The notes: generated from the letters alone by a model not told the origin. 49,670 bases of DNA from Hydromonas sp. (GCA_017495165.1 JAFEII010000024.1:1-49670), one strand, 5' to 3'; counted from the first letter of the stretch, positions 24,331-32,996 are shown. Numbers and translations are program-made.

Positions 24331-24336
24331 CGTTAG
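24281..24336 (+). other. attC recombination site (59-base element type)
   Basis: CTAACAAGGCG at the left and CGTTAG at the right bound imperfect arms. The inner stem AGCCGACGCC pairs with GGCGCGGCT leaving an unpaired A, the extrahelical base typical of attC. Overall spacing and sequence closely follow the known attC of aadA-type cassettes, recalled from memory. The outermost core positions deviate from RYYYAAC and GTTRRRY, so recombination competence is uncertain. The site overlaps the 3' end of the upstream gene. Confidence 0.75.
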
Positions 24337-24420
24337 TTTCTTTCTAGACATTGTATTTGACAACCTCAAACCCAAAAGCCCCTCTTTTTACGCTATGTTT
24401 GCACTCAACCAGTACAGATA

Positions 24421-24449
24421 TTGAGTTGAGCCGCAGAACCCGTTAGAAT
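24421..24449 (+). promoter_or_regulatory. Sigma-70 promoter of ridA
   Basis: TTGAGT (24421-24426), an exact 17-base spacer, and TAGAAT (24444-24449), 35 bases before the ridA ATG. Confidence 0.65.
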
Positions 24450-24483
24450 GCTGGGGCATTATTCATCAACCTTAAGGATTATC

Positions 24484-24861
24484 ATGAGCAAAAAAATCAT
24501 CAGCACCACCCAAGCGCCAGCGGCCATCGGCCCTTATTCACAAGCGGTTCAAACCGGCAACTTGGTGTTCACATCAGGCCAGTTGGGCATGGATCCTGTG
24601 AGCGGTGAATTGGCCGCAGGCGTTGAGGCGCAGGCGCATCAAGCGTTTAAAAATTTAGAAGCCATTTTGGTGGCTGCGGGTGGCTCGTTGGCCAATGTGG
24701 TGAAGTTCACCTTGTTTTTGACTGACTTGAGCGACTTTGCTAAGGTCAACGACATCATGGCGCAATACGTGCCACAACCGTATCCTGCGCGCTCGACCGT
24801 GGGTGTGGCGAGTTTGCCCAAAGGTGGTTTGTTTGAGGTTGAAGCGGTGGCGCAGGTTTAA
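24484..24861 (+). CDS. ridA: RidA-family enamine/imine deaminase
   Basis: About 125 residues, the usual size. It hydrolyses reactive 2-aminoacrylate and related enamines released by PLP enzymes, protecting PLP-dependent enzymes. Visible: IGPYSQAVQTGNLVFTSGQL, the substrate-binding Arg in YPARSTVGVASLP and the C-terminal Glu in FEVEAVAQV. ATG at 24484 with AAGGA upstream; it has its own promoter and terminator, so it is monocistronic. Confidence 0.94.
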   Translation: MSKKIISTTQAPAAIGPYSQAVQTGNLVFTSGQLGMDPVSGELAAGVEAQAHQAFKNLEAILVAAGGSLANVVKFTLFLTDLSDFAKVNDIMAQYVPQPYPARSTVGVASLPKGGLFEVEAVAQV

Positions 24862-24919
24862 ATTGGCGCTTTCAAAATTCAAGCAACCGTTGTTTTGGGT
24901 TGTTTGGGATTGTTTTGGC

Positions 24920-24950
24920 AAAAAAGCATGGTGAAAACCATGCTTTTTTT
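24920..24950 (+). terminator. Intrinsic terminator after ridA
   Basis: AAAAAAGCATGGT pairs with ACCATGCTTTTTT around a short loop, ending in seven T. Confidence 0.9.
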
Positions 24951-25019
24951 GGGCGCGCGGTTTGCTTGCATCGGCTTTCGCGGTAAACTATCGAAAAATT
25001 GAACAGATAAATTCCCACA

Positions 25020-27104
25020 ATGACCCAACCCGTCACTTCCTTTAGCAAAGCCCTCAAAATCACGCCCAAATTAGGTGAGAAGCTGGAAAAACTTGGTTTG
25101 TATGACGACCAAGACATTTTGCTGCACATTCCCTTGCGTTATGAAGACGAAACCCGCATCACGCCTGTGGCGGATGTGCGCGCGGGCGTGTTTGCGCAGG
25201 TGCAGGTGCGTGTGGTGGAACACACGGTGCAGTTTCGTGGGCGCCGCCAGTTGGTGGTGACGACGGTGGACGATGCGGATGATATTTTGGTGCTGCGGTT
25301 TATGAATTTTTATGGCACGCAATTGGCGGCGTTTCGCCCGAATGCGCTGATTCGGGTGCAAGGCGAGGCGCGCCACGGTCATCAAGGTCTAGAAATGGTG
25401 CATCCGCGCTATCAAGCGGTGAGCGATGCCACGCCTGTGTCTGAGCATTTAACCCCTGTTTACCCCACCACAGAAGGTTTGTCGCAAGGTGCGTGGCGCA
25501 AGCTCATGGCGCGGGCGCTCGCTTGCGTGGCTTTGCCTGAAGTATTGCCGCGTCAGATTATTGAACCGAGTTGGCCCAGTTTGTTTGATGCGGTGCAATT
25601 GCTGCACGCGCCGCCGCCAGAAGTGAATCCGTCGGCGTTGACTGAGCGCGACCATCCCGCGTGGGCGCGGATTAAATTTGAAGAATTGCTCGCGCAGCAG
25701 TTGTCGCTCACCAAGGCCAAGCTCAAGCGCCGCGCCGAGCGTGCGCCTGTGTTGGAAGCTGGCACGGATTTATTGGCGCAATTTACGGCGCAACTGCCGT
25801 TTAAAATGACGGGCGCGCAAAGCCGCGCATGGCAGCAGATTTTGGCGGATACGCGCCGCACCAATCCAATGCATCGGTTGTTGCAAGGTGATGTGGGTTC
25901 TGGCAAAACCGTGATTGCGGCGCTGGCGTGTGCGCAATGCGTGGCGGCGGGCAAACAAGCGGCGGTGATGGCGCCCACTGAAATTTTGGCGGAACAGTTA
26001 TTTGAAAAGCTCAACGGTTGGTTTGCGCCGCTGGGCATTCATGTGGCGTGGCTCGCGTCCAGCGTGAAAAAATCGGCCAAAACGCAGGTGTACGCGGCGC
26101 TGACGGCGGGCGAGGTGCAGATTTTGGTGGGCACACACGCGTTGATTCAAGACGCCGTGCAGTTCTACGATTTGGGTTTGGCGGTGATTGATGAGCAGCA
26201 CCGTTTTGGCGTGGCGCAACGCTTGGCGCTGCGTCACAAAATGCAAACCAGCGTGCAAGCGCAAATTGCGCCCCAATTTGATGCGCCGCATCAGCTCATG
26301 ATGAGCGCCACGCCGATTCCGCGCACCTTGGCGTTGTCGTATTTTGCCGATTTGGACGTGGCGGTTTTAGACGAATTGCCCCCTGGGCGCACGCCGATTG
26401 TGACCAAGTTGATTGACATGCAGCGCCGCGCAGATGTGGTGGACAAAATCGCGCAGCAGGTTGCCAAAGGTGAGCAGGCGTATTGGGTCTGCCCGCTGAT
26501 TGAGGAGTCCGAAACGCTTGAGCTGCAAACCGCGATTGACACACATCAAGCGCTGCAAACCGCGTTGCCGCATGTGAACGTGGGTTTGGTGCATGGCAAA
26601 CTCAACCCTGCGGACAAGCGCGCGGTGATGGCGCAGTTTGTGGCGGGTGAGGTGCAGGTCTTGGTGGCCACGACTGTGATTGAGGTGGGCGTGGATGTGC
26701 CCAACGCAAGCTGGATGGTGATTGAGCACGCCGAACGGTTTGGCTTGTCGCAGCTGCACCAGTTGCGCGGGCGGGTTGGGCGCGGCGCGTTGCACAGCAC
26801 CTGCGTGCTTTTGTTTGACAAACCGTTGTCGGCAACCGCCAAGGCACGCCTCAAAATTATGTACGAATCGACCGATGGTTTTGCGATTGCGCGTGAAGAC
26901 CTGCGCTTGCGCGGCCCTGGGGAGTTTTTGGGCGCGCGTCAATCGGGTTTGCCGTTGCTGCGTTTTGCGGATTTAGAAAAAGACTTGGCGCTGCTCGAAT
27001 TGGCGCGTGATGCCGCTGCATGGCTGCTCAAGCACGATGAAGCTGCGGCGCAAGCCCATTTACAACGCTGGCTTGGCCAACGCGGTCATTTTTTGTCGGC
27101 TTAA
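25020..27104 (+). CDS. recG: ATP-dependent DNA helicase RecG
   Basis: Branch-migrating helicase that reverses stalled replication forks and processes R-loops and Holliday junctions. 694 residues, full length. An N-terminal wedge/OB region (about 1-240) precedes the helicase motifs: LLQGDVGSGKTVIAAL (Walker A), VIDEQHRFGVAQR (DExH-type), MSATPIPRTLALSYFADLDV, VATTVIEVGVDVPNA and QLRGRVGRG. The C-terminal TRG-type REDLRLRGPGEFLGARQSG follows. ATG at 25020. Followed after 35 bases by oxyR; a recG-oxyR linkage is known from other proteobacteria. Confidence 0.97.
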   Translation: MTQPVTSFSKALKITPKLGEKLEKLGLYDDQDILLHIPLRYEDETRITPVADVRAGVFAQVQVRVVEHTVQFRGRRQLVVTTVDDADDILVLRFMNFYGTQLAAFRPNALIRVQGEARHGHQGLEMVHPRYQAVSDATPVSEHLTPVYPTTEGLSQGAWRKLMARALACVALPEVLPRQIIEPSWPSLFDAVQLLHAPPPEVNPSALTERDHPAWARIKFEELLAQQLSLTKAKLKRRAERAPVLEAGTDLLAQFTAQLPFKMTGAQSRAWQQILADTRRTNPMHRLLQGDVGSGKTVIAALACAQCVAAGKQAAVMAPTEILAEQLFEKLNGWFAPLGIHVAWLASSVKKSAKTQVYAALTAGEVQILVGTHALIQDAVQFYDLGLAVIDEQHRFGVAQRLALRHKMQTSVQAQIAPQFDAPHQLMMSATPIPRTLALSYFADLDVAVLDELPPGRTPIVTKLIDMQRRADVVDKIAQQVAKGEQAYWVCPLIEESETLELQTAIDTHQALQTALPHVNVGLVHGKLNPADKRAVMAQFVAGEVQVLVATTVIEVGVDVPNASWMVIEHAERFGLSQLHQLRGRVGRGALHSTCVLLFDKPLSATAKARLKIMYESTDGFAIAREDLRLRGPGEFLGARQSGLPLLRFADLEKDLALLELARDAAAWLLKHDEAAAQAHLQRWLGQRGHFLSA

Positions 27105-27138
27105 TTTTACTGACATCATTTATTTTGAAACCTTTCCC

Positions 27139-28068
27139 ATGACACTTACCGAACTGCGCTACATCGTGGCTTTGTCCCGCGAAAAACACTTTGGCAAAGC
27201 TGCTGCGGCCTGTTTTGTCAGCCAGCCGTCTTTGTCGGTTGGCATCAAAAAAATTGAACAAGAGCTTGGCGTGACGCTGTTTGAACGCAGCCTGCCCGAT
27301 GTGCATTTAACCCCCGTGGGCGAGCGCGTGGTGGCGCAGGCGCAGCGCGTGCTCAATGAAGTTGAGCTGCTCAAAACCACCGCGCAAGACACCGACAGCC
27401 ATGCTGCGGGCATGCTGCAACTGGGCATGATTTACAGCGTTGCGCCGTATTTATTGCCCAAACTCATGCCCGAACTGGTGGCGCAAAGCCGCTTGCAAGT
27501 GTTGGTACAAGAAGATTTCACCCACAAATTATTAGAGCGGGTCAAAAATGGCACGCTGGACGCGGCGATTGTGGCGCTGCCCATAGCCGACGCAGGTTTG
27601 ACGGTTGCGCCGCTGTACGATGAAGATTTTTACGTCGCCGTGGCCAGCGGCCATCGCTTGGCGCAAAACACGCAAATCACTGCCCAAGACTTGGCCAGTG
27701 ATGCACTGCTGGTTTTGGGCGCGGGGCATTGTTTCCGCGACCAAGTGTTGTTGACCAATCCCAATATCAGCACATTTAAAGTGGCGCAAGACGGCTTGCA
27801 ACAAACCTTTGCGGGCACGTCGCTTGAAACCTTGCGCCACATGGCCGCCAGTGGCTTTGGCATTACCGTGCTGCCCGCGCTGGCCGTGCCCAACCACGTG
27901 GTGGCCGATGGCTTAAGCTACTTGCCATTTGCGCCGCCTGCGCCCAAACGCCAAGTGGTTTTGGTGTGGCGCTCGCATTATTCGCGCCAAGCCGCGTGCG
28001 AGTATTTGGCGCAATTGATTGGGCGCTGCGGCGTGCGCGATGCGGTGGGCGTGCATGCGCCTGCTTAA
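27139..28068 (+). CDS. oxyR: OxyR-type LysR-family regulator with altered redox pair
   Basis: About 309 residues. The N-terminal HTH (MTLTELRYIVALSREKHFGKAAAACF at 1-26, key part HFGKAAAACFVSQPSLS) and a LysR effector domain match OxyR, including GAGHCFRDQV with the peroxidatic Cys (Cys199 in E. coli). The resolving Cys, nine residues later in E. coli OxyR, is Asn here, and no other Cys follows until the C-terminal tail, so the intramolecular disulfide switch would have to work differently. ATG at 27139. Located between recG and ubiA. It likely activates peroxide defence genes, none of which are in the window. Confidence 0.9.
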   Translation: MTLTELRYIVALSREKHFGKAAAACFVSQPSLSVGIKKIEQELGVTLFERSLPDVHLTPVGERVVAQAQRVLNEVELLKTTAQDTDSHAAGMLQLGMIYSVAPYLLPKLMPELVAQSRLQVLVQEDFTHKLLERVKNGTLDAAIVALPIADAGLTVAPLYDEDFYVAVASGHRLAQNTQITAQDLASDALLVLGAGHCFRDQVLLTNPNISTFKVAQDGLQQTFAGTSLETLRHMAASGFGITVLPALAVPNHVVADGLSYLPFAPPAPKRQVVLVWRSHYSRQAACEYLAQLIGRCGVRDAVGVHAPA

Positions 28069-28108
28069 GGTAACCTCTAAAAAGTCAAAAAAACGCTTAC
28101 TTTCATGG

Positions 28109-28180
28109 CATTTCGCCAATAAAATTCGTCATTCCCGCGAAGGCGGGAATGACGATGCTTTGGATTTTTAGAGCTCTCTT
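28109..28180. repeat. dRS3-like element, short copy
   Basis: One 20-mer ATTCCCGCGAAGGCGGGAAT (28131-28150) with the left flank TTTCGCCAATAAAATTCGTC and the right flank GACGATGCTTTGGATTTTTA, near-copies of the flanks at 23600-23790. This looks like the full element after loss of its 94-bp interior. Confidence 0.75.
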
Positions 28181-28218
28181 AAAATTGATTATTTCAGAAC
28201 CCCACTTTAGGACGCAAT

Positions 28219-29073
28219 ATGTGGCAAAAACTTCAACTGTACATTCAACTCACCCGTTTAAACAAACCCATCGGGATTTTATTACTGCTTTGGCCAACGC
28301 TGTGGGGCTTGTTTTGGGCGGCCAAGGGCGTGCCGCCGCTCAAAGAAACGGTTATTTTTGTTGTGGGAACGATTCTCATGCGCTCGGCGGGCTGCGCGGT
28401 AAATGATTTTGCAGACCGAAACATTGACAAACACGTGGCGCGCACCGCAAATCGCCCACTCACCAGCGGTCAAATCAGCAGCAAAGAGGCGTTAATGGTG
28501 GCAGGTGTTTTGGCGCTGGCTGCGGGCGCTGGGGCGTTATTTCTAAATGCGTTGAGCTTGAAACTCGCCGTGGTTGCGGCGATTTTGGCGGCAAGTTACC
28601 CGTTTTTTAAACGCTTTTTTGCGATTCCTCAAGCGTATTTGGGGATTGCGTTTGGCTTTGGGATTCCGATGGCGTTTGCCGCGCTGACCAATCATGTGCC
28701 TGCAATCGCTTGGTGGCTGCTGGTTGCCAATGTGTTTTGGACGGTGGCGTATGACACCGAATACGCCATGGTTGACCGCGCGGATGATTTAAAAATTGGC
28801 ATCAAAACATCGGCAATTACCTTTGGCCGCTTTGATGTGTTGATGGTTATGATTTGTTATGCGATGTTTATTGGCCTTATGGCGTATTTGGGCTACATCA
28901 GCCAATTGGCTTGGCCGTATTTTGCGGGCTTACTGGCCGCCAGTTGTGTGACCATTTATCATTTCTTTCTGATAAAAAACCGCGAGCCTGTGCAGTGTTT
29001 TAAGGCGTTTTTGCACAATAATTGGCTGGGGGCGGCGGTTTGTTTGGGGGTTGTTGCAGCATTGCTTGTTTAG
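28219..29073 (+). CDS. ubiA: 4-hydroxybenzoate polyprenyltransferase
   Basis: Integral membrane prenyltransferase of ubiquinone synthesis: 4-hydroxybenzoate + polyprenyl diphosphate to 3-polyprenyl-4-hydroxybenzoate. 284 residues, about eight helices. Visible: [21 protein letters not shown], the first Asp-rich motif [20 protein letters not shown], and the second [20 protein letters not shown] (both substrate-diphosphate/Mg sites). ATG at 28219. Follows oxyR after the repeat and ends with a terminator. Confidence 0.95.
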   Translation: MWQKLQLYIQLTRLNKPIGILLLLWPTLWGLFWAAKGVPPLKETVIFVVGTILMRSAGCAVNDFADRNIDKHVARTANRPLTSGQISSKEALMVAGVLALAAGAGALFLNALSLKLAVVAAILAASYPFFKRFFAIPQAYLGIAFGFGIPMAFAALTNHVPAIAWWLLVANVFWTVAYDTEYAMVDRADDLKIGIKTSAITFGRFDVLMVMICYAMFIGLMAYLGYISQLAWPYFAGLLAASCVTIYHFFLIKNREPVQCFKAFLHNNWLGAAVCLGVVAALLV

Positions 29074-29113
29074 CGGTCAAATTAAATGGCGGATTCAGAG
29101 CTGAAGGGCGTGC

Positions 29114-29148
29114 AAAAAGCCCAAAATCGAATGTTTTGGGCTTTTTTT
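29114..29148 (+). terminator. Bidirectional intrinsic terminator after ubiA
   Basis: AAAAAGCCCAAAA pairs with TTTTGGGCTTTTT between the converging ubiA and OmpA-lipoprotein genes. Confidence 0.88.
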
Positions 29149-29192
29149 GCTGGTGACATGGTGGCGCCACCCTTGTGTTGCGCGTCGTGGCT

Positions 29193-29870
29193 TTAGTTAC
29201 TCGCTTGAGCCACAAACACTTCGACGCGACGGTTTTGAGCGCGGCCAGATTCGCTTGAGTTGCTGGCGATTGGTGCGCGTGAACCCATGCCTTCGGTAGT
29301 AAATCGGCTTGATGACACGCCTTTACTGGTTAGATAATTGCGCGTACTTTCGGCGCGGCGCAATGACAAAGGCTCGTTACTTGCGTCTGAGCCTGTGTTG
29401 TCGGTATGACCAACAATCCGAACTTTCGTTGTGTTGTTTGACTGCAAGGTGTTGGCAAAGGTGTTTAACACGGTTTGCAAACGTGGTTGAATGTTGGCTT
29501 GACCAACCGCAAAACCTGCATCCGCTGGAATCTCTAATTTCAATTGATTGTCCTCGGTGCGAACCACGTCAATGCCTGTACCAGCGGTGGCTTTTTCCAG
29601 TTCTGCGCGCTGTTTTTCCATTTTGGCATTCCACACATAGCCGCCCAAACCACCCACTGCCGCGCCAATGATTGCATCGCGCCCAACGTGGTTGCTGCCC
29701 GTGGCCGAGCCGATGAGCGCGCCTGCCGCTGCGCCTGCCAATGCGCCCAGACCAGATGATTTTAAGGCGCTGTTCGTGCCAGTGGTTTGGCCGGTGGTTT
29801 GGCCAGTGCTTGCACAGCCTTGTAAAACCAATGCGGCAGAGATAAAGGTTAAGCCGAGTACTTTTTTCAT
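29193..29870 (-). CDS. OmpA-family outer-membrane lipoprotein (YiaD-like)
   Basis: About 225 residues. Lipoprotein signal with lipobox LQGC (Cys at residue 19), a short TGQTTGQTTG repeat, a Gly/Ala-rich hydrophobic glycine-zipper stretch (about 38-75: GALAGAAAGALIGSATG), a coiled segment, then an OmpA peptidoglycan-binding domain (about 105-220). The domain contains VRIVGHTDNTGSDASNEPLSLRRAES and the C-terminal AQNRRVEV. It probably tethers the outer membrane to the cell wall. ATG at 29870 with AAGGAG upstream. Confidence 0.9.
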   Translation of the reverse strand: MKKVLGLTFISAALVLQGCASTGQTTGQTTGTNSALKSSGLGALAGAAAGALIGSATGSNHVGRDAIIGAAVGGLGGYVWNAKMEKQRAELEKATAGTGIDVVRTEDNQLKLEIPADAGFAVGQANIQPRLQTVLNTFANTLQSNNTTKVRIVGHTDNTGSDASNEPLSLRRAESTRNYLTSKGVSSSRFTTEGMGSRAPIASNSSESGRAQNRRVEVFVAQASN

Positions 29871-30180
29871 GTAAAACTCCTTGAATATGTAATAATTTAG
29901 CAAGCGACCAAACCATTTGGCGCGCTGTGCAACCTCAAATACGCCAACCTTAGTTTTGGTTGACTTGTCATATTAAACCACGCTTGCGCCATATTTGGGT
30001 GCCCCCGTGCATACGTCGAGGCGTGGTTGTAATAAATCGAACATGCGGAAATTCCCGCGTTTGGCACAAAAAACAGGTTTTTGCCCGTTTTTTATTGTAC
30101 GTGTCAATTGAGCTTTGCAACGCCTATAAAACCGTGCGCCCCACTCTCCAATCACGCAAAAGGCAGCGCCTTTTAGAAAC
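29871..30180. other. 310-bp spacer between guaA end and the OmpA-lipoprotein gene
   Basis: Contains no convincing gene. Near the guaA stop, AAAAGGC-AGC-GCCTTTT (about 30158-30174) can form a hairpin, and a second weak G-U containing hairpin lies near 30066-30098; either may terminate guaA. The promoter of the lipoprotein gene must lie here, but no clear -35/-10 pair was found. Confidence 0.5.
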
Positions 30181-31782
30181 TCACTCCCACTCAATCGTCG
30201 CGGGCGGTTTGCCTGATACGTCGTACACCACGCGGTTGATGCCGCGCACTTCGTTGATGATGCGGTTACTCACTTTGCCCAATAACTCATACGGTAGGTG
30301 CGCCCAGTGCGCGGTCATGAAGTCTTGGGTTTGCACGGCGCGCAGCGCAACCACGTATTCATACGTGCGCCCGTCGCCCATCACGCCCACCGATTTGACG
30401 GGCAAAAACACCGCAAAGGCTTGGCTGGTTAAGTCATACCAATTTTTACCCGTTGTTTCATCAACGGTATTGCGCAGCTCTTCAATAAAAATCGCATCGG
30501 CGCGGCGCAAAAGCTCAGCAAAGTCTTGGCGCACTTCGCCCAAAATCCGCACCCCCAAACCCGGCCCTGGGAACGGATGGCGATAGACCATGCTGTGCGG
30601 CAAACCCAGCTCCACGCCCAGTTTGCGCACTTCGTCTTTAAATAATTCGCGCAAGGGCTCGAGCAATTGCAGCTTCATGTGTTCGGGCAAGCCGCCCACA
30701 TTGTGGTGCGATTTAATCGTGTGCCCTTTTTTGCCTTTGCCCGCGCTTTCAATCACGTCGGGGTAAATCGTCCCTTGCGCCAGCCATTTGGCATTGACCA
30801 ATTTGGCCGATTCAACATCAAACACCTCGACAAATTCACCACCAATGATTTTGCGCTTGGCTTCAGGGTCGCTCACGCCCGCGAGTTTGTCCATGAATTG
30901 CGCCACGGCATCCACGCGGATGACTTTGACCCCCAAATTGCCCGCGAACATCTCCATCACCATGTCGCCCTCATTGAGGCGTAACAAACCATGATCGACA
31001 AACACGCACGTGAGCTGATCGCCAATCGCGCGGTGAATCAGGGCGGCGGCCACTGACGAATCCACGCCGCCCGACAAACCCAAAATCACTTCATCGTTGC
31101 CCACTTGCGCGCGGATTTTGGCCACGGCTTCGGCGATGTAATCGCCCATTTTCCAATCGGCTTGGGCGCCACAAATCGTGTGCACAAAACGGTGCAAAAT
31201 CGCCTCGCCCTGCACCGTGTGCGTGACTTCGGGGTGAAATTGCACGCCGTAAAACTGCTTGTCCTCGTTGGCAAAACCCGCAATCGGGCAGCTGTCGGTG
31301 GACGCCATCAATTTAAAACCATCAGGCATTTGCGACACCGAATCACCATGACTCATCCATACATTGAGCAAGCCATGCCCTTCGGCACTGGTTTCGTCCG
31401 CAATGTCTTTGAGCAAAGCCGTATGCCCACGTGCGCGCACTTGCGCAAAGCCAAATTCACGCGATTTGTTCAACGCTTCGGCAGTCTCGACCTTGCCGCC
31501 CAACTGCGCCGCCATGGTCTGCATGCCGTAGCAAATGCCCAAAACTGGCACGCCCAGCTCAAACACCGCTTGCGGCGCACGCGGCGTATCACCCTGCGTC
31601 ACAGAATTGGGCCCGCCCGACAAAATCACGCCTTTGGCACCGTAGCTGCGGATGAAGTCATCACTCACATCGTATGGATAAATTTCAGAGAAAACGCCCG
31701 AATCACGCACGCGCCGGGCGATCAGTTGGGTGACTTGCGAACCGAAGTCGAGGATGAGGATTTTGTCGTGGGAATTACTCAT
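30181..31782 (-). CDS. guaA: GMP synthase (glutamine-hydrolysing)
   Basis: Converts XMP to GMP with ATP and glutamine. About 533 residues. The class I amidotransferase domain (about 1-200) starts [20 protein letters not shown], with the nucleophile Cys in LGICYGMQ and the FHPEVTHT His-Glu motif. The ATP-pyrophosphatase domain has the P-loop [20 protein letters not shown], and the C-terminal dimerisation domain ends with the typical PPATIEWE. The ATG at 31782 fits the family; the longer frame to 31848 is translated REP sequence. Normally next to guaB; here the two are separated by about 2.2 kb of inserted material. Confidence 0.96.
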   Translation of the reverse strand: MSNSHDKILILDFGSQVTQLIARRVRDSGVFSEIYPYDVSDDFIRSYGAKGVILSGGPNSVTQGDTPRAPQAVFELGVPVLGICYGMQTMAAQLGGKVETAEALNKSREFGFAQVRARGHTALLKDIADETSAEGHGLLNVWMSHGDSVSQMPDGFKLMASTDSCPIAGFANEDKQFYGVQFHPEVTHTVQGEAILHRFVHTICGAQADWKMGDYIAEAVAKIRAQVGNDEVILGLSGGVDSSVAAALIHRAIGDQLTCVFVDHGLLRLNEGDMVMEMFAGNLGVKVIRVDAVAQFMDKLAGVSDPEAKRKIIGGEFVEVFDVESAKLVNAKWLAQGTIYPDVIESAGKGKKGHTIKSHHNVGGLPEHMKLQLLEPLRELFKDEVRKLGVELGLPHSMVYRHPFPGPGLGVRILGEVRQDFAELLRRADAIFIEELRNTVDETTGKNWYDLTSQAFAVFLPVKSVGVMGDGRTYEYVVALRAVQTQDFMTAHWAHLPYELLGKVSNRIINEVRGINRVVYDVSGKPPATIEWE

Positions 31783-31803
31783 AGGTATACTTTCAACTGG
31801 TTT

Positions 31804-32023
31804 AAAATCGGTGGGCAATGCCCACCCTACAAATTTTTTACGTTTCAATCAAAACGTAGGGTGGGCACTGCCCACCATTTTTAATGCTGCTCGGTTGCGA
31901 AAATCGGTGGGCAATACCTACCCTACAAATTTGCTACGCTTCAATCAAAGCGTAGGGTGGGCACTGCCCACCATTTTCCAACACTGCTCAATTGCGAAAA
32001 TCGGTGGGCAGTGCCCACCCTAC
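31804..32023. repeat. REP array left of the RAYT gene
   Basis: Five copies of a GGTGGGCA-N-TGCCCACC-type palindrome, most followed by CTAC, alternate in orientation. They form about 2.3 tandem units of 96-97 bp (equivalent points at 31808, 31904 and 32001). Paired opposite REPs in tandem are the BIME layout. The array abuts the RAYT stop and the guaA start, and probably forms stable hairpins in the guaA leader. Confidence 0.85.
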
Positions 32024-32024
32024 T

Positions 32025-32570
32025 TCATTCGCCAAAACCATCACTACTCAAATCTAAACCATCGCCCCAACGTTCAGGATAAAGCCCCCGCGCCACATCT
32101 CGGTGAAACGTCGAGTATTTCCAACCCGCCACCGACTGAACCAAACCATGCTTCACTGGATTAAAGTACGCATAATCCATGCAGCGTGCAAAATCGATTT
32201 CATCCCGAATTTGATGCTCCCAAAATCGCCGCTGCCACAATGAGGACTCGTGTCGTGCTGTTTTTGAATCGTTCAACCGCCACGCTTGATGCAAGCGCTC
32301 ACCACATTGCGCAGACACATGTTTTTTAATTTTGCCCCACCGCGCGCCAAAATCCGCATCGTTTTCAGGGAGTGTCCAAATCGCGTGCAAATGGTCTGGC
32401 ATTAACACCCAAGCATCAATCACAAATGGCTGAGCGACGCGCACCATTTCAACCGCATCTCGCAATGCCCGCCGCACATCATCGTCACACAAAAACCGCC
32501 GCCGCTGGTGCGTCACCACCGTAAAAAAATACGTCGCCCCAGCTATGTTTGAACGGCGATAATTGGGCAT
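32025..32570 (-). CDS. REP-associated tyrosine transposase (RAYT, Y1-type HUH)
   Basis: 181 residues. IS200/IS605-related single-strand DNA transposase domain: RRSNIAGATYFFTVVTHQRR at the start, the HUH metal motif in LMPDHLHAIWTLP, the catalytic-Tyr region CMDYAYFNPVKHGLV and the RAYT tail YSTFHRDVARGLYPERWG. RAYTs bind and cut REP sequences and are thought to spread them. This one is flanked on both sides by palindromes of the same type (31804-32023 and 32596-32667). All motifs appear intact. ATG at 32570 with GAGGGAA upstream. Confidence 0.92.
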   Translation of the reverse strand: MPNYRRSNIAGATYFFTVVTHQRRRFLCDDDVRRALRDAVEMVRVAQPFVIDAWVLMPDHLHAIWTLPENDADFGARWGKIKKHVSAQCGERLHQAWRLNDSKTARHESSLWQRRFWEHQIRDEIDFARCMDYAYFNPVKHGLVQSVAGWKYSTFHRDVARGLYPERWGDGLDLSSDGFGE

Positions 32571-32595
32571 ATTTCCCTCACTCGATGAATATTAC

Positions 32596-32667
32596 CGTAG
32601 GGAGGGCAATGCCCACCGATTCATGCGTGCTGCTCATTGTTGAAATGGTGGGCAGTGCCCACCCTAC
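32596..32667. repeat. REP pair right of the RAYT gene
   Basis: Two palindromes of the array type, at 32598-32617 and 32647-32667, in opposite orientation (outer GTAGG/CCTAC), lying just upstream of the RAYT start. Confidence 0.82.
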
Positions 32668-32678
32668 AAGCCACCATT

Positions 32679-32996
32679 TTAAACAGCAGCACATCTATTT
32701 CCCTGCTCTTGAATCAATTCATAATGCTCAACCGTTGGAAATGGGTCATAAAAATGATGCAATAATTCACGCCACGCTTGATACTGCTCCGAACCACGAA
32801 AACCTACCGTGTGATCCTCCAGCTGCGCCCACTTCACCAACAAAATATATTGCGCGTCCTTTTCTAAACAACGTTGTAGTTGGTGAGACATATAGCCAGG
32901 CATTGAAGAAATAATGGCCGATGCCGTTTGAAAGGCAAGCTCAAACGCAGCTTTTTTTGCTGGAATCACATTTAAAATGGCGACTTCTAAAATCAT
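32679..32996 (-). CDS. Antibiotic biosynthesis monooxygenase (ABM) domain protein
   Basis: About 105 residues, a single ferredoxin-like dimeric alpha-beta barrel domain: MILEVAILNVIPAKKAAFEL, PGYMSHQLQRCLEKDAQYILLVKWAQLEDH (key W in VKW) and FRGSEQYQAWRELLHHFY. Such small proteins act as monooxygenases on quinone-like or haem substrates, or have unknown roles. ATG at 32996 with AAAGGA upstream. It lies in the material separating guaB and guaA. Confidence 0.82.
   Translation of the reverse strand: MILEVAILNVIPAKKAAFELAFQTASAIISSMPGYMSHQLQRCLEKDAQYILLVKWAQLEDHTVGFRGSEQYQAWRELLHHFYDPFPTVEHYELIQEQGNRCAAV

Larger units (their letters stand above)
23846..24336 (+). mobile_element. Solitary integron-type gene cassette (attC without integrase)
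   Basis: A single open frame is preceded by GTTAGC at 23846-23851 and followed by an attC-like site ending CGTTAG at 24331-24336, as expected for one cassette cut between G and TT of the core site. The gene starts about 15 bases inside the left core, usual for cassettes, and is AT-richer than its neighbours. No integrase or second cassette is in the window, so it is best called a lone attC cassette (SALIN-like). The left boundary is less certain than the right. Confidence 0.65.

Noticed and set aside
30158-30174. Hairpin after guaA as a firm terminator
   Set aside because: The stem is only 7 bp with a 3-base loop and no long U run, so it is mentioned only in the spacer note.
31783-31848. Longer guaA start at 31848
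   Set aside because: The extra 22 residues are translated REP sequence and not part of any GMP synthase; [16 protein letters not shown] at 31782 is the family start.
31804-32023. 96-bp repeats upstream of guaA as a CRISPR or a riboswitch
   Set aside because: The units are REP pairs adjoining a RAYT; the whole unit is conserved and there are no unique spacers or known aptamer features.
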